Assembly (NCBI GenBank): GCA_030610965.1
Contig: JAUWQU010000111.1
Location: 1 to 8,725, forward strand
Source: Phycisphaerae bacterium
GTDB lineage: Bacteria; Planctomycetota; Phycisphaerae; SM23-33
Length of the DNA: 8,725 bases
Direction of reading: 5' to 3'
Every line of letters begins with the position of its first letter. Within the stretch, counting starts at the first letter, position 1. Both the position numbers and the translations under genes were made by a program. Positions 1 to 6,907 of the stretch are shown piece by piece. The notes under the pieces were generated by a model. The model was not told where the DNA came from. It searched no databases and was given only the letters and a program-made list of their open reading frames with translations.

Positions 1-2046
1 AAGATCATCATGGTGAACAACTCGGCGAACGTCCAGACTGTCAACATGGATGTCGAGTTGGGAGCCGATGGAAAGATCGACACCAATTCGGAAGCCATCG
101 TAGTTGACGGCGACATTTCGGGCGACTACAGCCTGACGAAGATCGGCGACAGCCAACTCACCCTCTCCGGCGACAACTCCCACACCGGCGGCACGATTAT
201 TGACGCCGGCAACGTGCTCCTCGCCAGTTCCACCGCTCTCGCGGGCGGCGACCTGACGCTCGGCGGCGGCTCGCTCGATCTGGGCAGCGCCACCCATACC
301 GTCGGTGCGGTGAGCGTCACCGCGGCGGCCGACAGCGGCGCTGCCCTCGGCAATGGCAGCCTCACCGGCACCTCCTATGCCATCAGCAACGCTGACGGCG
401 AGGCCATCATCTCGGCCAACTTGCTGTACAACGGCGGGATCGGCCTGACCAAGACCGGCGACGGCACGGCGACCCTGTCCGGCAACAACACCTACACCGG
501 CTTGACGGACATTTCCGAGGGAACACTGAAGCTCGGTTCATCTGGCGCACTTCCCAACGGCGACGTGACCGTCGATGGCACGCTTGACCTGAACGGCAAC
601 AGCCAGACGATCAAGGCGTTCAACGGCGCGGGCACCGTCACCAACAGCGATACCGCCGCCGTCACTCTGACAGTCGGCGACGCCGACAAGGACTGCACCT
701 TCGCCGCCCTGATCGAGGACGGCAGCGGCGGCGGCACGGTCGGGCTAGCCAAGATCGGCGCCGGAACGCTGAACCTCTCCCGCGCCAACACATACTCCGG
801 CAATACCACGGTGAGCGCCGGCTCACTGGTGTTGGGCCTCCAGACGGCGCTTGGCACGGGAACGTTGACGATGGATGACGGAACCTCTTTGGCGTATAGT
901 GGCCCCAATAGCAACAACCCTGCCGGGGCAGTGAGCAACCCGATTGTTCTGAGCGGCGGCTATGTGAACACGTGGGCCGGGGATATGTGGCTCGCCAGCG
1001 AGATCTCGGGCAGTGGGGGTATTAACGTGGTAAGCGGCGCCGCCCTTACGCTTGTCGGCGACAACAGCTTCACGGGCGGCGTGGTCGCGAAAGACAGCAA
1101 CGTCCGTCTCCAGATTGGCCATCGAAACGCGCTGGGCACTGGGACGGTGACGTGGGAGAAAACGAGCGCAAGTGCGCTTGGGTTATCGGCTGTGGCCGAC
1201 CTGAGGGGCAGTGGCGGCGTGTCCAACAACGTCGTGATTGCGGAGAACGGGATCTTCGGCGTGTATGGTAACGGCAGCATGGAGCTTTCCGGCGAGATCT
1301 CCGGGATCACCGGAAGCCTTAGAAAGCGCCACTCCGGCACGCTGATACTCTCTGGCGACAACTACTACCTCGGTGGTACGACCGTCGACAATGGAACACT
1401 CACCGTCAACGGATCGCTCGCCGACTCCACGATGACCATCAACACCGCGCCACCAAGTTGGGGAGGCGGCAATGACCCTGGCGTCGTCGATGGAAACGGT
1501 ACGCTCAACTTCAACATCGATGGCGCGACGTGCGACCTGATTCAGGTGATCAACGGCGGCACGCTGGATATCACGGAGCTGAATGTCACCTTTGACGCGT
1601 TCGACATGAGCGAATCAGAGTATGTTATCGTCGACTGGGATATCGAAGCCGGCGAAGGCGAGCCGGAGATCACCGCCGGTATCCTGATCGGCACGGAGTT
1701 CGCCAGCGTACCGTCCGGCTGGACGATCGACTACAACTACATGGGTGACAGTCAAATCGTCCTGATGGTCGATGTGAGCCTGATCGGCGATGCCGACGAG
1801 AACGGGGTGGTCAACGCGGCCGACTACATCGTCCTGAAGCGCAACATGGGCCAGCCAACCGGCGCGACGACGGCCGACGGCGACTTCGACGGCGACGGCG
1901 ACGTGGACTGGAACGACCTGCAACTTCTGCAGGCCCACTACGGCGAGACCAGCCCAGGCGCTGCCGGCACGATCCCCGAGCCGGCGACGCTCGGCCTGCT
2001 GGTCATCGGCGCGATGGCGGTCATCCGCCGCCGCCGCAGGGCGTGA
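1..2046 (+). CDS. PATR-repeat, dockerin-like, PEP-CTERM surface protein (5' partial)
   Basis: This is the C-terminal part of a large extracellular beta-rich protein. The frame is open from base 1, and the first ATG (base 10) has no signal peptide after it, so the true start lies outside the window. Numbering from that ATG (678 residues), five autotransporter-associated beta-strand repeats of the form LTKxGxGxLxLSGxNxYxGxT are seen at about 42-76, 146-180, 246-280, 338-375 and 437-470. A dockerin-like pair of EF-hand loops follows: D594/D596/N598/D605 and D625/D627/D629/D636. The end is a PEP-CTERM sorting signal: IPEP at 655-658, a hydrophobic stretch to about 672, then five arginines. In this class an exosortase is expected to process the tail and attach the protein at the cell surface. 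No outer-membrane autotransporter barrel is present. The exact biological role is unknown; a structural or adhesive role is inference. Confidence 0.93.
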   Translation, partial: KIIMVNNSANVQTVNMDVELGADGKIDTNSEAIVVDGDISGDYSLTKIGDSQLTLSGDNSHTGGTIIDAGNVLLASSTALAGGDLTLGGGSLDLGSATHTVGAVSVTAAADSGAALGNGSLTGTSYAISNADGEAIISANLLYNGGIGLTKTGDGTATLSGNNTYTGLTDISEGTLKLGSSGALPNGDVTVDGTLDLNGNSQTIKAFNGAGTVTNSDTAAVTLTVGDADKDCTFAALIEDGSGGGTVGLAKIGAGTLNLSRANTYSGNTTVSAGSLVLGLQTALGTGTLTMDDGTSLAYSGPNSNNPAGAVSNPIVLSGGYVNTWAGDMWLASEISGSGGINVVSGAALTLVGDNSFTGGVVAKDSNVRLQIGHRNALGTGTVTWEKTSASALGLSAVADLRGSGGVSNNVVIAENGIFGVYGNGSMELSGEISGITGSLRKRHSGTLILSGDNYYLGGTTVDNGTLTVNGSLADSTMTINTAPPSWGGGNDPGVVDGNGTLNFNIDGATCDLIQVINGGTLDITELNVTFDAFDMSESEYVIVDWDIEAGEGEPEITAGILIGTEFASVPSGWTIDYNYMGDSQIVLMVDVSLIGDADENGVVNAADYIVLKRNMGQPTGATTADGDFDGDGDVDWNDLQLLQAHYGETSPGAAGTIPEPATLGLLVIGAMAVIRRRRRA
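1786..1947 (+). other. Dockerin-like double EF-hand region within the PEP-CTERM protein
   Basis: Two calcium-loop motifs sit just before the PEP-CTERM tail: GDADENGVVNAADY and DGDFDGDGDVDWNDLQLL, each with the DxDx(N/D)G...D spacing of dockerin type I repeats. In cellulosomes such modules bind cohesins. In planctomycete PEP-CTERM proteins similar modules are frequent and their partner is not known. Calcium binding is inferred from the loop residues. Confidence 0.8.
1972..2043 (+). other. PEP-CTERM sorting signal
   Basis: The last 24 residues have the three-part pattern of a PEP-CTERM signal: IPEPATLGLLVIG, a short hydrophobic segment and a terminal arginine cluster. It implies that the host encodes an exosortase elsewhere; none is in this window. 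Confidence 0.92.
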
Positions 2047-2121
2047 TTCGTATCAAGTATCAATGATCGAGCCCGCCTACCGGCCGGCGGCACACCCGCC
2101 TGCCCGTAGCCCTGAAGCACC

Positions 2122-2140
2122 CCGGCCGCGGGGGGGCCGG
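2122..2140 (+). terminator. Weak G+C hairpin, possible terminator after the PEP-CTERM gene
   Basis: CCGGCC (2122-2127) and GGCCGG (2135-2140) form a 6-bp perfect stem with a 7-base loop, about 75 bases after the stop codon. A second short stem, CCGCC/GGCGG, lies at 2073-2090. Neither is followed by a T-run, so intrinsic termination is uncertain; in G+C-rich DNA such stems also arise by chance. Confidence 0.25.
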
Positions 2141-2429
2141 ACCGCGAAAACCAAAGGGCGAGATGCCCGTGCAGGGAAAACGTGGCTAGTCAGCCTGCTC
2201 CGAGAGATGCCTCCTCTCAGCTCGACACGCCAATGACCCTGCACGGCTCTCGCCCAATGTGTTTCCGGGCGGATGGCAGGCTGCGGCAGGCCCAGTCGTC
2301 GGCGAGGGCGCGGCATTTTGCCCAGCAACAAGGAGCGAAATCGAAGGCAAACTCGCGAGTGTTGTCGATGTTTTGCGACGCGGTCGCGCAGGCAAAAGGC
2401 CCGCCCGCAGCCAGAGCAGCTTTCTAAAC

Positions 2430-2442
2430 GGGCTGTTAGCCC
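2430..2442. repeat. Short perfect inverted repeat
   Basis: GGGCT-GTT-AGCCC is a 5-bp perfect stem with a 3-base loop. It lies about 27 bases from the left end of the minus-strand remnant at 2469-2639. It could be a small structural element or the scar of an insertion; it is too short to judge by eye. Confidence 0.25.
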
Positions 2443-2468
2443 CGACGACGTCGACAACCGGCCAACGC

Positions 2469-2639
2469 ATCGGCGGTCGCCGAAGGTGCAGTAGAACGCG
2501 TGCTGGGGATCACCCTCGAAGTCGCCGAGGCTGATGTGCTTGGCGAGCCGCGTCCTGGCCAAGCGTGTTGCCGAGAGGACGTCGAGTGATGTCGCACCGG
2601 CCAGCCGCCGGCCTGATAGTAAACCTCGTCGCCGATCTT
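2469..2639 (-). pseudogene. Frameshifted coding remnant, family uncertain
   Basis: Read on the minus strand, two adjoining frames look like real coding sequence because their third codon positions are mostly G or C. The first frame begins at 2639 and gives KIGDEVYYQAGGWPV. The second, from about 2597 to 2469, gives TRLAKHISLGDFEGD and then HAFYCTFGDRR. A single frame change near 2592-2600 would join them. The first frame overlaps the TAA stop of the beta-helix gene, so the remnant abuts that gene directly. The IGDEVYY...GGW motif is reminiscent of a block in some planctomycete GH32/GH43-like secreted proteins, but this resemblance is weak and from memory. It has no start codon context and no complete domain. 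Confidence 0.35.
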
Positions 2640-4338
2640 ACTTCTTGATCAGATACCCGCCGGCCGTGATTGGAAGCGCGCCGGTCCTGTCGTTGTAAGC
2701 CTCGAATTCCGCTATGCGGGGGTTGCCCTTTGTTGTCCGAATGACCCGCAGACGCGTCTTGGTCGTGGTCCTGCCGACGATTGGCGCTACGAATTCCGCC
2801 CCGATGGCCATGCCGTTGAAGCAGCCCACCCAGCGCGAGGCCTTGGCGTCCCAGCATTCGATTACATAGCGGATGATCGACGAAGAGGCGTCCTCTTTGA
2901 TCTTGAATTCGTTAATGGTTGCGGCCCTGCCGAAATCGATCTGGAGCCACTGGTCGGTGGCCGAGGCTGCCTGCCACGAGGTAGTTGCTTTGGCGTCGAT
3001 AGCGTTGGCGGGTCTTTGTCCGGACGACGCGGTCGCCTTGGCCTTTATCGCCAGATTCGGCGTGCTGCAGGCGTCGCTGAGTTTCTTGACCAGGCAATCG
3101 ACGAATTTGGACTTCTTATCCTTCTCCGGGTCCATCACCTTCATGAGGGCTTCGCCCTTCGAAAGATAGAAACGGCACTTCTTCCAGGTCACTTCAGTCC
3201 AGTCGGTCGTGTTGATGATTTCGCATCTGGGCAATCCGATGGGCCGCTTTGCCTTGCCGTTCAGGACGCAATTGTCCATGATGATGCCCTTGTTAGGGTG
3301 CCCGTCGGAGGCGTAGCAGCAGAGCAGGAAGCCCGGTCCGTCGGTGTCGTGGAAGAGGCAGTTGCGCATGGTCATGTTGTCGCAGTTGCCCTCGAAGTCG
3401 AACGCTTCACCATCGGCGCTGCCCAGTCCGATCGAAACAAAACCCCATTCGCTATCTTCAAAGATCCAATCCTTGCAGCGGAAGAACATTCCCCCGGCCA
3501 CGCCGTTAAAGGACCTGAAATCCCGGCCGATATCGTGCGTGACGCAGTTCCGCACAGCCCCGCCGGCCACCCCGCGCAAACCCAATTGCCACTGATAGCC
3601 CTCTTCAAACAGGCAGCCGTCGAAGGTCATGTTTCCGAAGTTATAGATATTGGACGCGTTCTTGTTGAAGTTGTCCGGGCTGTTGGTCCAAACGCCCGAC
3701 GCCAGTCTTCGGAACACGCAATTCTTGATCGTGATATCGGTCAGCACGATCTTGTTGTCGAGTTCGAACGAGAAGAAGCAGACCCCAAGCCCGATCTTAC
3801 GCTTGGGATAATCTTCGTAATGCTGATACTTCAGCGCATCGTGGAAATAGCAGTCTTCGATCCAGATGAATTTCTTGGTGGGACAACCATCGGTGTATTC
3901 CGCGTAGATGCCCGTCATGCAGCGGTTGAACTCGAGCCCGACGATCTTGAAGCCGCCCTGGTCGTCCAGACGAATGCCGGTCAGATCCTTCTTGTCGTCC
4001 TCCCGGTCGATCACGGGCTTTTTGCCCTCTCCGTACGAGCCGATGAAGATGGGCTTCCTGGGCGTGCCGCTTCCCTTGGGGCGAAACTCCTCGTTCCAGG
4101 TGTCGCCGCATTTCAGCAGGATGCTGTCGCCGGGGGCGTACTTTATCGACGCCCGCTTCAGTGTCTTCCAAGGCCCGGCTTTCCCGGACGGAGTTGCAGC
4201 CAGCCCGGTCCAACTATCGTTGCCCCAAGATTGGCTCACGTAATACGTCGCCGCATCCGCCGTCACCCCTAATATCAGGCACGCCGCAGCCACGACCGAA
4301 ACGATTGAAAACTTCCCGATACCTTTTTCTGTTTGCAT
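2638..4338 (-). CDS. Secreted parallel beta-helix protein with C-terminal F5/8 type C domain
   Basis: This 566-residue protein is predicted to be exported: a short charged N-terminus, a hydrophobic core (about 10-25) and a likely cleavage after ADAA (27-30). The mature N-terminus, TYYVSxxxGNDSWTG, is typical of bacterial right-handed beta-helix proteins of the pectate-lyase-like superfamily. Repeated coils with a (N/D)C-x-F signature follow at about 156-419 (IEDCYF, IKNCVF, FDGCLF, MRNCLF, MDNCVL). Residues about 428-549 form a discoidin-like F5/8 type C domain (NLAIKAKATASSG, AIDAKATTSWQA, WLQIDFG, RIAEFEAYND), a fold that commonly binds carbohydrate. Polysaccharide binding, lysis or epimerisation is possible; catalytic residues cannot be assigned. 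An in-frame ATG 60 bases upstream (4398) exists, but the chosen start puts the signal peptide at the N-terminus and leaves the divergent region free. Neither start has a clear Shine-Dalgarno. Confidence 0.9.
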   Translation of the reverse strand: MQTEKGIGKFSIVSVVAAACLILGVTADAATYYVSQSWGNDSWTGLAATPSGKAGPWKTLKRASIKYAPGDSILLKCGDTWNEEFRPKGSGTPRKPIFIGSYGEGKKPVIDREDDKKDLTGIRLDDQGGFKIVGLEFNRCMTGIYAEYTDGCPTKKFIWIEDCYFHDALKYQHYEDYPKRKIGLGVCFFSFELDNKIVLTDITIKNCVFRRLASGVWTNSPDNFNKNASNIYNFGNMTFDGCLFEEGYQWQLGLRGVAGGAVRNCVTHDIGRDFRSFNGVAGGMFFRCKDWIFEDSEWGFVSIGLGSADGEAFDFEGNCDNMTMRNCLFHDTDGPGFLLCCYASDGHPNKGIIMDNCVLNGKAKRPIGLPRCEIINTTDWTEVTWKKCRFYLSKGEALMKVMDPEKDKKSKFVDCLVKKLSDACSTPNLAIKAKATASSGQRPANAIDAKATTSWQAASATDQWLQIDFGRAATINEFKIKEDASSSIIRYVIECWDAKASRWVGCFNGMAIGAEFVAPIVGRTTTKTRLRVIRTTKGNPRIAEFEAYNDRTGALPITAGGYLIKK

Positions 4339-4419
4339 TCTTCTGCGCTCGCTTGTAGTTCGTGTATTGCCCTGCGAATACCCCGACGGTTTGCCCATCG
4401 GGCCAGACTAGGTTACCAC
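4339..4419. promoter_or_regulatory. Divergent intergenic region, likely paired promoters
   Basis: This 81-base segment separates the start codons of the minus-strand beta-helix gene and the plus-strand glycoside hydrolase. Promoters for both genes, or at least for one, should lie here or extend into the leader codons. I could not pick convincing -35/-10 pairs. A small perfect stem, GCCC-ATC-GGGC (4393-4403), and the short palindrome GGTTACC (4411-4417) are the only structural elements seen; either could be an operator, but both are short enough for chance. Confidence 0.4.
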
Positions 4420-6123
4420 ATGCGACCCCATTGCTTAATCAAATCCATTTTCGTAAACGATTCAGCCTCGACGAACGTGAAAGATCACGCGACCAGCCGT
4501 CCAAGCATCTTCCTTGTCACTGTGGCAATCCTTCTGGGCAGTCCGGCCTTGCGGTCGGTGCGAGCCGAGCCTGCCCAAGGGATGTACTTCGCCAAGAAGC
4601 TGTACGTCCCTAAACCGCTGCCGAAGTTCGCCGAGGCCAAGAGCAAGCTGCCCAGCCCGATCTACGACGAGAATCCCTTGTACGTCCAGATGTACTGGAA
4701 GACTTGGGAGCTGGGGTTCCGCAACTTCTACGAGCCCAAGCCGGGAAGCGCGTTCGTCAGTCAGTTCATCGACGCCGCCTTCAACCAGAACATCTTCCTC
4801 TGGGACACCTGCTTCCTGACAATGTTCTGCAACTACGGGCATCCCCTGGTTCCCGGGATATGCTCGCTGGACAACTTCTATGCCAAGCAGTATGAGGACG
4901 GCGAAATCTGCCGGGAGATCAACCGGACCACGGGGCGGGATTATGTCGATTGGGTGAACCGGGAGCAGAAGGAGTTGTTCAGCCGTTGGGGCCGGTTTTC
5001 CGTTACCTATACGGGCCGGGAGGCCCCTCGATCGCGTCCGCACCTGACGCTCGACTCCTTGAACCATCCCATCTTCGCGTGGGCTGAACTGGAAAGCGTT
5101 CGGGTAACCGGCGACCGTTCCCGCTTGAAGTTGGTCTACGAACCACTGGTTCGGTACTACCGTGCGCTGCAAAAGTACATCCGCCAGGGCAACGGCCTTT
5201 ACATGACCGACTGGGCCAGCATGGACAACTCGCCGCGCAACCCGTACTTGGACAAGGGCGGCACGGCAGTGGATACCTCGTCGCAGATGGTGTTGTTCGG
5301 CAATCAACTCGCCGAGATCGCCGATCTGCTGGGGAAAAAGCGTGAGGCCGTGGCGTTCCGCAAGGAAGCGGCGGAGCTGGCGCGGATCATCAACGAGAAG
5401 ATGTGGGACTCCAAGCGGAAGTTTTACTTCGACCTGACGGTTGGTGGCAAGCAGGCGCCGGCCAAGACGATCGCCGCCTTCTGGACACTCCTGGCGGGCG
5501 TGGCGTCGCCCGAGCAGGCCGACGCCCTGGCGACCGAACTGCGCAATCCCCGGAGCTTCGGCCGCAAGCATCGTGTGCCGACCACTCCGGCCGACCAGGA
5601 GGGCTTTGATCCGGCAGGCGGTTATTGGCGCGGCGCCGTCTGGTCGCCTACCAACACCATGGTAATTCGCGGACTGCAGCGCTATGGCAAGCATGATCTG
5701 GCCCGCGAGATCGCCTTGGAACACCTGCGGACGGTAGGCGAGGTCTTTCGGACGACAGGCACCGTGTGGGAGAACTACGCCCCGGATGCTGCAAAGCCGG
5801 GTAAACCGGCGAAGAAGAACTTCGTCGGCTGGACGGGCATAGTCCCCATCCTGTACTTCCTCGAATACGGCATCGGGCTGAGGGCAGACGCCCCAAACAA
5901 CCGATTGACCTGGGTGTTGACTTCCTCGAAACGCTGCGGCTGCGAGCGATTCCGCTTCAACGGGCACACGGCCACGCTGGTTGCCAGGCCGCCGAACGAT
6001 CCCTCGGGGCCGGTCGAAGTGACCGTCGAGTCGGACGGCCAGTTCCAACTATGGGTGCGGAGGGGCGGCAAGAAGTGGGATTTCGCCGTCAAGGCCGGGA
6101 AGAATAGCTTCACGCTTGATTGA
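4420..6123 (+). CDS. Secreted (alpha/alpha)6-barrel glycoside hydrolase, GH63/MGH1-like/trehalase-like
   Basis: With the ATG at 4420 this is 567 residues. A hydrophobic segment SIFLVTVAILLG (29-40) and a VRA|E cleavage site (about 49) indicate export; a GTG at 4477 would give a shorter, more typical signal peptide and is a serious alternative. The TTG at 4333 is unlikely because it would overlap the divergent gene. Family motifs in order are NIFLWDTCF (124-132), GLYMTDWASMDNSPR (259-273), GGYWRGAVWSPTN (400-412), GTVWENYAPD (447-456) and NFVGWTGIVPILYFLEYGIGL in two parts near 467-487. This order is that of the (alpha/alpha)6-barrel enzymes GH63, GH37 and mannosylglycerate-hydrolase-like. Candidate acid/base residues are an aspartate in WDT or MDNSPR (general acid) and E451 in WENY (general base), by analogy with the family. 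A short beta-rich tail follows. Substrate is unknown. It is divergent from the beta-helix gene and possibly co-regulated with it. Confidence 0.9.
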   Translation: MRPHCLIKSIFVNDSASTNVKDHATSRPSIFLVTVAILLGSPALRSVRAEPAQGMYFAKKLYVPKPLPKFAEAKSKLPSPIYDENPLYVQMYWKTWELGFRNFYEPKPGSAFVSQFIDAAFNQNIFLWDTCFLTMFCNYGHPLVPGICSLDNFYAKQYEDGEICREINRTTGRDYVDWVNREQKELFSRWGRFSVTYTGREAPRSRPHLTLDSLNHPIFAWAELESVRVTGDRSRLKLVYEPLVRYYRALQKYIRQGNGLYMTDWASMDNSPRNPYLDKGGTAVDTSSQMVLFGNQLAEIADLLGKKREAVAFRKEAAELARIINEKMWDSKRKFYFDLTVGGKQAPAKTIAAFWTLLAGVASPEQADALATELRNPRSFGRKHRVPTTPADQEGFDPAGGYWRGAVWSPTNTMVIRGLQRYGKHDLAREIALEHLRTVGEVFRTTGTVWENYAPDAAKPGKPAKKNFVGWTGIVPILYFLEYGIGLRADAPNNRLTWVLTSSKRCGCERFRFNGHTATLVARPPNDPSGPVEVTVESDGQFQLWVRRGGKKWDFAVKAGKNSFTLD

Positions 6124-6245
6124 CGCAGAGTGCAGTCCCTGCCCGACTGCCCCACCGAGTAATTCGGTCGCGGCCGTGCCATAAGGACTTACGACGAATC
6201 GCTGTCGGTGGTGTCTGGGCTCTGTCTGAAGAAGGGCGACGCGAT
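6124..6245. other. Intergenic region after the glycoside hydrolase
   Basis: These bases separate the glycoside hydrolase stop from the stop of the minus-strand HzsA-like remnant. The one visible element is a small hairpin, ACCGA-gtaat-TCGGT (6154-6168), 30 bases after the stop codon. It has no T-run, so it is at best a weak terminator or an mRNA 3'-end stem. Confidence 0.35.
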
Positions 6246-6545
6246 TCATTCCAATTCGGGCATGACCAGTTCGCCACCAGCCTGTTCGGCGGTTCGTTTG
6301 TAGGCGCCGTAGAAGTTGCTGTTCAGATCGAGCCAGATAACGATACGGCGCATGTCAGCCGGGGGCATCTTGAGATCGTGGTGTCCCTTCTTGAGCATTT
6401 GATAAAGCTTCGAGGCCTTGGCGCCGAACTCGCCTGGGGTGGCGCGAACCGGTTGACGGTCCACCGGCTTGCCGCTTTCCCCGTACGCGTATGGCCTGAG
6501 CGATACAAAGGATTTGCTCCTGCCGCTCCGCCTGTCATTGCAGTC
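6246..6545 (-). pseudogene. C-terminal remnant of an HzsA-like (hydrazine synthase alpha-related) secreted protein
   Basis: About 100 residues end at a TGA (6246-6248). They contain GKPVDRQPV, FGAKASKLYQMLKKGHHDLK, MPPADMRRIVIWLDLNSNF and YGAYKRT, followed by the short tail MPELE. This block (GA-x-SKL-x-x-x-L-x-x-GHHD followed by R-I-x-x-W-x-D-x-N-S-x-F-x-G-x-Y) matches my recollection of the C-terminal end of large secreted planctomycete and verrucomicrobial proteins related to the hydrazine synthase alpha subunit. Those proteins are usually many hundreds of residues long, and most are not part of anammox metabolism. The N-terminal bulk is missing: upstream the frame runs into out-of-frame reading of a GH29 fragment. 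No start codon suits it. It is best read as a decayed 3' end. Confidence 0.65.
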
Positions 6546-6583
6546 GCCGCTCAGCAGCGAACTGCCGGTGATTTTCCTGGGAA

Positions 6584-6690
6584 GGTTGTGTCCCAGAGGC
6601 AGAACCCGTCGTGGTGCTTCGATGTCAGCACGATGTACTTTGTGCCGGCAGCCTTGGCGATCGACGCCCACTCGTCGGTGTTCTTATCCA
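6584..6690 (-). pseudogene. GH29 alpha-L-fucosidase fragment
   Basis: In a minus-strand frame different from that of the HzsA-like piece, the residues NTDEWASIAKAAG and TKYIVLTSKHHDGFCLWDT reproduce the very conserved N-terminal block of GH29 alpha-L-fucosidases, including the KHHDGF histidine pair that contacts fucose. A complete enzyme is usually 400-600 residues. Here only about 35 residues are recognisable; the sequence breaks off right after CLWDT and the frame stops at about 6551. The residues upstream (LAKRLDK and beyond, to 6763) do not clearly match the family. It is non-functional as it stands. Confidence 0.75.
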
Positions 6691-6907
6691 GCCGCTTGGC
6701 CAGGCTGGCAGCATCCGCCTCGGCACACGCGGCGGCACGGCTGGGGTTTGCAGGGACGGTCAAGTTTGTCGAGGCGCACGAGTTCTCGCGAGCTGCGAAG
6801 AATTCGCCGATGCAGGAGGGGGTGCCGCGAGTTAAAGAATGGTGAGAAGTACTTCCTTCCTCATCGGCGCTGCCCTGGGCAAAGCGATGAAGGAACTGCT
6901 GCCGAAA
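6691..6907. other. Unassigned sequence between remnants
   Basis: No recognisable gene is present. On the plus strand a 53-codon frame starts at an ATG at 6839 and stops at 7000 (MVRSTSFLIGAALGKAMKE...); it overlaps the minus-strand remnant at 6908-7236 and has no family I recognise. Near 6782-6806 a bulged stem can be drawn, TTCTCGC-GAGCT-GCG(A)AGAA, around the palindrome CTCGCGAG. I attach no function to either. Confidence 0.4.

Larger units (their letters stand above)
2047..2637. other. Convergent intergenic region without an intact gene
   Basis: This 591-base gap lies between the 3' ends of two convergent genes. Several short frames are open on both strands, but their translations are arginine- and serine-rich and look like out-of-frame reading of G+C-rich DNA. 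It holds small hairpins (2073-2090, 2122-2140, 2430-2442) and, at its right end on the minus strand, a coding-like remnant (separate entry). A minus-strand frame around 2213-2400 also has fairly G/C-rich third positions but no recognisable family and a stop near 2215. It may be a decayed gene or repeat; nothing further can be supported. Confidence 0.6.

Noticed and set aside
2430..2442. Transposon terminal repeat or MITE end
   Set aside because: The inverted repeat is only 5 bp, with no second copy or target duplication seen, so it is kept only as a short repeat.
2077..2562. 161-codon minus-strand frame with a CxxC-like segment (SCSGCGRAFC), possible zinc-finger protein
   Set aside because: Only the first third has coding-like codon use; the rest, including the cysteine segment, is arginine-rich out-of-frame-like sequence. 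The frame continues the stop-free reading after the beta-helix TAA and has no start signal.
3016..4272. 418-codon plus-strand frame opposite the beta-helix gene
   Set aside because: No domain or signal peptide; the minus-strand frame has a full beta-helix and F5/8C architecture. Antisense shadow.
4462..6048. 528-codon open frame on the minus strand opposite the glycoside hydrolase
   Set aside because: Its translation has no recognisable motif, while the plus-strand frame carries a signal peptide and ordered glycosidase motifs. It is a shadow of high G+C third positions.
6246..6545. Functional hydrazine synthase, implying an anammox organism
   Set aside because: Only a C-terminal fragment is present, without heme-binding motifs, and related proteins are widespread in non-anammox planctomycetes. 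It says nothing about anammox metabolism.
6120..6845. 241-codon plus-strand frame after the glycoside hydrolase
   Set aside because: It is antisense to the HzsA-like and GH29 blocks, which match conserved families on the minus strand; the plus-strand translation matches nothing I know.
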